A stretch of 17,156 bases of DNA from Flavobacterium sp. UBA7663 (GTDB taxonomy: Bacteria; Bacteroidota; Bacteroidia; Flavobacteriales; Flavobacteriaceae): assembly GCF_002483315.1 (NCBI RefSeq), contig NZ_DLHR01000002.1, positions 1-17,156 on the forward strand, read 5' to 3'. Position numbers and translations under genes: made by a program. Positions within the stretch are counted from its first letter, which is position 1; each line of letters starts with the position of its first letter. The notes under the pieces are model-generated. The model saw nothing but the letters and a program-made list of their open reading frames with translations, was not told the origin of the DNA and searched no databases. Shown in pieces: positions 14,676 to 17,156 of the stretch.

Positions 14676-14855
14676 ATGAGTGTATTTTTATTATTTCAAA
14701 CGGATAGTTGGAAGTCAAAAGCATCAAGAGTTTTCTTTGGAGCTTTTGATAGCAGAACAAAAGCATTAGATTATGCAAAATACAACGATTTGTATTGGTA
14801 TAATTCAGAAGTTGTAGTGGTTGAGGTCGTTCTCAATCAATTTGGAGAAGTTTAA
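14676..14855 (+). CDS. Small unknown protein, 59 residues
   Basis: A complete short frame runs from ATG 14676 to TAA 14853-14855, beginning MSVFLLFQTDSWKSKASRVF, then containing GAFDSRTKALDYAKYNDLYWY and ending VVVVEVVLNQFGEV. The alternation of strands and one helix (TKALDYAKYN) looks like a small folded protein, not noise. It sits between the preceding element gene and a terminator hairpin that starts 8 bp after its stop, which supports it as the last gene of that transcript. I do not recognise the family. Confidence 0.65.
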   Translation: MSVFLLFQTDSWKSKASRVFFGAFDSRTKALDYAKYNDLYWYNSEVVVVEVVLNQFGEV

Positions 14856-14859
14856 AATC

Positions 14860-14887
14860 AAAAAAGCCAGGTCTTGCGACTTGGCTT
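14860..14887. terminator. Terminator hairpin, first of two identical copies
   Basis: AAGCCAGGTC (14864-14873) pairs with GACTTGGCTT (14878-14887) through a TTGC loop, with one G-U pair. A run of six A lies before the stem, so the T-run is better on the minus strand and the element may work in both directions. The 28 nt 14860-14887 recur exactly at 16099-16126. Confidence 0.75.
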
Positions 14888-14943
14888 AATTATTCAATAA
14901 AATATAGAAAAAAATCATGAAAATCCGTAAGAATATTAAATCT

Positions 14944-14951
14944 TATATTTG
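14944..14951 (+). promoter_or_regulatory. Bacteroidota-type -7 promoter box of the HEPN gene
   Basis: TATATTTG is a perfect TAnnTTTG box, ending 14 bp before the ATG at 14966. No clear -33 TTG is seen at the usual distance. TAAGA/TCTTA (14928-14932 and 14941-14945) make a small dyad over it. Confidence 0.6.
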
Positions 14952-14965
14952 TAAAAAATCAATTT

Positions 14966-16099
14966 ATGATAAACAGAATATATGCAATATGTAAAACATG
15001 TGAAGAGAAATTTATTTTAAGATATAATATTGGAAATCAGTTCCCACAGCGAGTGAATTTTTTTTGTGATACATGTTCTTCTGATCTTGAAATTGGATAT
15101 GACGAGAAAAGAAAATCAATAATTGGAGGATTAATAATAATTGATAAAGAGCACGACGGTATCATTAAAAATCTTCATCCAGAAATTGTTATTGAAGAGG
15201 GAAGAATTAATGATCCTCAATATTTTCCTTCAATTGAATTTATGACAAAAGAGGATGATTTATTTTTATTTAAAGAATATCAATACAGTATTGACTATTA
15301 TTTTAAACGATGGCAAATTTTATCACTTAATTTTAGACTATTAAAAGATAAAAAATATAATCAACTTCAGAGAAGATTTAATGAAACTGACAACGAGATT
15401 ATAAAAAGGAAAATATTATCTGATGTTGTTAATTGCATTGATGATTTTATCGTAGGGAAATGGGAAAAAATTTATGAAAATCTCTTTACTGAATTTGAAG
15501 CCATAAAATCAAGTACAAATTATAATGAATTTAAAACATTCTTAATCAATGAAGAAGAGGAAATGATTTTAGTGCTTTTTGATACTTTACTCGATTATTT
15601 TGAAGCAAGAGAGGAATTGTTGATTACTTTATTAGCTCAAAAATGTAATAAACCAACAATTGGATTATCATCAAATATTTCATGGAAGAAGATTGAAATG
15701 ATTTATGGAAACTTTTACGAAGTCTATGGAAATCTTTTACATATACCAACAGCTTTAAATAATTTGAAAGAAAGAAATGATTACAAATCATTTAATTCAC
15801 AAGGATTTACTTTTAGTAATTACTTAACAATTGATAAAGCTGGTAAAACAGCAAATTTCTTAAATAATCCAAATTTAAAAGATTTAGGAGATTATTATTA
15901 TCCAGCTTACAGAAACGGAACTCATCATAGATCTTCTAAAATAGATAAGGATAATCAAAAAATTATTTTAATAACAGGAAAATCTAGTTCAACAACAACA
16001 GTTGTTAATTTTACTGAATATATAGAAAGTTGTAATGAGATATATGCAAGGATTTTAATTTTATTAAAACTTTCAATGCATATAATTTACGAAAATTAA
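14966..16099 (+). CDS. Zinc-ribbon protein with a HEPN-type RNase motif
   Basis: This 377-residue protein has an N-terminal zinc ribbon with C9-x2-C12 and C34-x2-C37, a strand-rich linker, and then a long helical body (about 100-377). Near its end stands AYRNGTHHRS with R316 and H321, that is R-x4-H with Asn directly after Arg, the form of the catalytic motif in HEPN-domain RNases. HEPN proteins act in abortive infection, toxin-antitoxin and CRISPR systems. There is no antitoxin-like gene beside it. It has its own promoter and lies between two identical terminators, which suggests an exchangeable unit. The alternative is a helical protein in which the motif is accidental, though the position in a conserved-looking segment argues against this. 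Confidence 0.6.
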   Translation: MINRIYAICKTCEEKFILRYNIGNQFPQRVNFFCDTCSSDLEIGYDEKRKSIIGGLIIIDKEHDGIIKNLHPEIVIEEGRINDPQYFPSIEFMTKEDDLFLFKEYQYSIDYYFKRWQILSLNFRLLKDKKYNQLQRRFNETDNEIIKRKILSDVVNCIDDFIVGKWEKIYENLFTEFEAIKSSTNYNEFKTFLINEEEEMILVLFDTLLDYFEAREELLITLLAQKCNKPTIGLSSNISWKKIEMIYGNFYEVYGNLLHIPTALNNLKERNDYKSFNSQGFTFSNYLTIDKAGKTANFLNNPNLKDLGDYYYPAYRNGTHHRSSKIDKDNQKIILITGKSSSTTTVVNFTEYIESCNEIYARILILLKLSMHIIYEN

Positions 16100-16126
16100 A
16101 AAAAGCCAGGTCTTGCGACTTGGCTT
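16099..16126. terminator. Terminator hairpin, second identical copy, between convergent genes
   Basis: The stem AAGCCAGGTC (16103-16112) with GACTTGGCTT (16117-16126) is the same as that at 14864-14887. Seven A precede it, which read as T on the minus strand. It lies between the plus-strand HEPN gene and the end of the minus-strand operon, so it can stop transcription from both sides. Confidence 0.8.
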
Positions 16127-16168
16127 TCATTTTGTTTAACCCAAAGGTCACCACAACTAGGGCTAAAC

Positions 16169-16345
16169 TTATTTTTTGTGCTTCTTATTTAGGCTTTTAA
16201 GCAGTAACGAAATCGTAAAACTTACAACAGCTCCAACAGTAGCTAAGATAACCGTTTTGGCAATATCATCAGAGGAAAGATTAGGTACAATACTTAAAAA
16301 TGTGCCTCCAGCAGTTCCCATCAATGTGGGGTTATTTGCTGTCAT
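16169..16345 (-). CDS. Small membrane protein, 58 residues
   Basis: A complete minus-strand frame begins at 16345: MTANNPTLMGTAGGTFLSIV, then PNLSSDDIAK, the single membrane segment TVILATVGAVVSFTISLLL and the basic end KSLNKKHKK. Its start overlaps the end of the preceding gene by 14 bp, so translation is probably coupled. The layout, one membrane span with a positive tail, would suit a membrane-anchoring or holin-like helper next to the DUF5675 gene, but nothing proves this. I do not recognise the family. Confidence 0.7.
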   Translation of the reverse strand: MTANNPTLMGTAGGTFLSIVPNLSSDDIAKTVILATVGAVVSFTISLLLKSLNKKHKK

Positions 16346-16547
16346 CAGTTGTAGTAAGCTGACTTGCAGCTGACAAAACTCCTCCGGCTACTGCAACATA
16401 ACCACCAATGGTAGTTATAATGGCAGGTAACGCGATTGGAGCTGCTAAAATAGTTCCACCAACGGCAGCTAATGCCAACCCAACAGTTCGAAGCACTTTG
16501 AAAAATTTTGGCGTGGGAGCTTTTGCTCTATTAATGATTTTTTTCAT
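16332..16547 (-). CDS. Small hydrophobic protein, 71 residues
   Basis: From the ATG at 16547 the product reads MKKIINRAKAPTPKFFKVLR, followed by a hydrophobic stretch VGLALAAVGGTILAAPIALP and a second one, AIITTIGGYVAVAGGVLSAA, then a short polar end. An in-frame ATG six codons upstream (16565) is possible, but MKKIINRAKAPTPKFFK is the beginning I remember from similar small proteins of Flavobacteriia elements. Gly/Ala-rich twin hydrophobic segments suggest a membrane hairpin. It lies between DUF5675 and the next small membrane gene in one operon. Confidence 0.72.
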   Translation of the reverse strand: MKKIINRAKAPTPKFFKVLRTVGLALAAVGGTILAAPIALPAIITTIGGYVAVAGGVLSAASQLTTTDDSK

Positions 16548-16577
16548 AATTACGTTTTTTGTCATCCTGTAAAGGAT

Positions 16578-16970
16578 CTATTGGATAATTAATTCAACAC
16601 TTTCTTTATTGTCCAAAGCTTTGTAAACAAACGCTTTTAGCTTCGTAAAAGCTTTTCTCGACATCAAACCTAAACCAGGTCCAGAAAGTTTAGTAACAGG
16701 AGCAATACAGCCGTGCAATTCTTTTTGAGCATTATTAGCAGGATGAAAAAGAATAAACTTTCTATTCGGCACATTCACCAATTCCAAATGCCATTTGTAT
16801 TTTGCACTGTATCGCTTTCTAATAAAATATTTCCCTTCCGGAACACAGGAAACCTTCGTTTCGTTCATCTTCCACGGCAATTCGATTGTATTGCAAATCA
16901 ATTTGCCTTCGCATTCGAGTTTACCATTCGTTCCTTCAGGGAAATAAGTTCTAGTTAACCAAATAACCAT
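16578..16970 (-). CDS. DUF5675 family protein
   Basis: The 130-residue product matches the DUF5675 pattern: LTRTYFPEGTNGKLECEGKL, then CNTIELPWKMNETKVSCVPEG, KYFIRKRYSAKY, the VPNRKFILFHPANN block, LHGCIAPV and a helical end. The conserved Cys and His positions (C44, HPANN, HGCI) recall enzymes of the L,D-transpeptidase kind, but the family's activity is not established. Such genes are frequent in Bacteroidota prophages and integrative elements, usually with tiny membrane proteins beside them. Its ATG overlaps the stop of the upstream gene (TAATG), which shows one operon. Confidence 0.82.
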   Translation of the reverse strand: MVIWLTRTYFPEGTNGKLECEGKLICNTIELPWKMNETKVSCVPEGKYFIRKRYSAKYKWHLELVNVPNRKFILFHPANNAQKELHGCIAPVTKLSGPGLGLMSRKAFTKLKAFVYKALDNKESVELIIQ

Positions 16971-17155
16971 TACACACCGCTATCAACTTTCGCTACAGAC
17001 AATGGGTTAAAAGCACCATTTTTCAATGGATACATTTGCCCATTAATCTCTTGATAGAACTCAACACCTAAAGCCAAAAACAATGGCTTAGTTGAGTTAG
17101 TGGAAAAAACGGTCAAATTGACCACCACCTTCCAGTCTAAATTGACCATCGATTT
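16970..17155 (-). CDS. C-terminal end of an unknown protein (5' end outside window)
   Basis: The minus-strand frame is open from the right edge of the window to a TAA at 16972-16970. The 61 visible residues include VNLDWKVVVNLTVFSTNST, then KPLFLALGVEFYQEINGQMY and PLKNGAFNPLSVAKVDSGV. The stop overlaps the start codon of the DUF5675 gene by one base, so the genes are translationally coupled. Strand-rich with no visible motif; too little is present to name it. Confidence 0.6.
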   Translation of the reverse strand, partial: KSMVNLDWKVVVNLTVFSTNSTKPLFLALGVEFYQEINGQMYPLKNGAFNPLSVAKVDSGV

Positions 17156-17156
17156 C

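Noticed and set aside
16176..16373. Plus-strand open frame opposite the small membrane gene
   Set aside because: The minus-strand frame there has a membrane segment, a basic tail and coupled overlap with its neighbour; the plus frame has none of these.
16713..16958. Plus-strand open frame opposite DUF5675
   Set aside because: DUF5675 is recognised on the minus strand over its full length.
1..17156. tRNA, rRNA or element attachment site
   Set aside because: No cloverleaf, ribosomal segment or matching direct repeats at plausible element ends were found; the element ends probably lie outside the window.

Overview
The window is AT-rich DNA from a Bacteroidota, most likely a Flavobacterium-like member of the Flavobacteriia. 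The pointers are Lys/Asn/Ile-rich proteins, start codons with hardly any Shine-Dalgarno sequence, promoters of the TAnnTTTG type, and families typical of that phylum (RteC, DUF2911, DUF5675). It reads as part of an integrative or conjugative element with its cargo.

Layout. (1) 1-2694: the C-terminal end of a DUF2911-type protein and a CopA-like multicopper oxidase. (2) 2728-6101: element backbone, consisting of an RteC regulator, an excisionase-like HTH protein, a winged-helix replication-type protein, an overlapping DnaC-like ATPase and an unknown protein, closed by a perfect 15-bp inverted repeat. (3) 6301-10628: a tight three-gene operon of an AAA_13 ABC-type ATPase with a zinc-hook CxxC and a PrrC/RloC-like C-terminal domain, a PIN-like nuclease with a very large insert, and a small conserved unknown protein. 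This is the best candidate for a little-described defence system. (4) 10695-12162: a probable toxin-antitoxin-chaperone (TAC) module with RelE/HigB-like toxin, Xre antitoxin with a C-terminal tail and SecB-like chaperone. A palindromic operator sits on its promoter and a terminator closes it. A PD-(D/E)XK-type nuclease gene follows. (5) 12747-14223: about 1.5 kb without genes, packed with at least ten long, interrupted hairpins, two of which share a conserved core. (6) 14224-16126: two small element genes, then a zinc-ribbon/HEPN protein lying between two identical 28-nt terminator hairpins, like an exchangeable cassette. (7) 16169-17156, minus strand: an overlapping operon of a truncated unknown gene, a DUF5675 protein and two very small membrane proteins.

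How the parts may work together (inference). RteC, the HTH protein and the replication-type pair would serve excision and replication of the element. The ATPase/PIN operon, the TAC, the nuclease and the HEPN protein look like a run of anti-phage or addiction cargo. The hairpin array has no obvious equivalent among standard feature types; it could be a large structured RNA, a folded single-stranded DNA site, or a collection of decayed palindromic elements.
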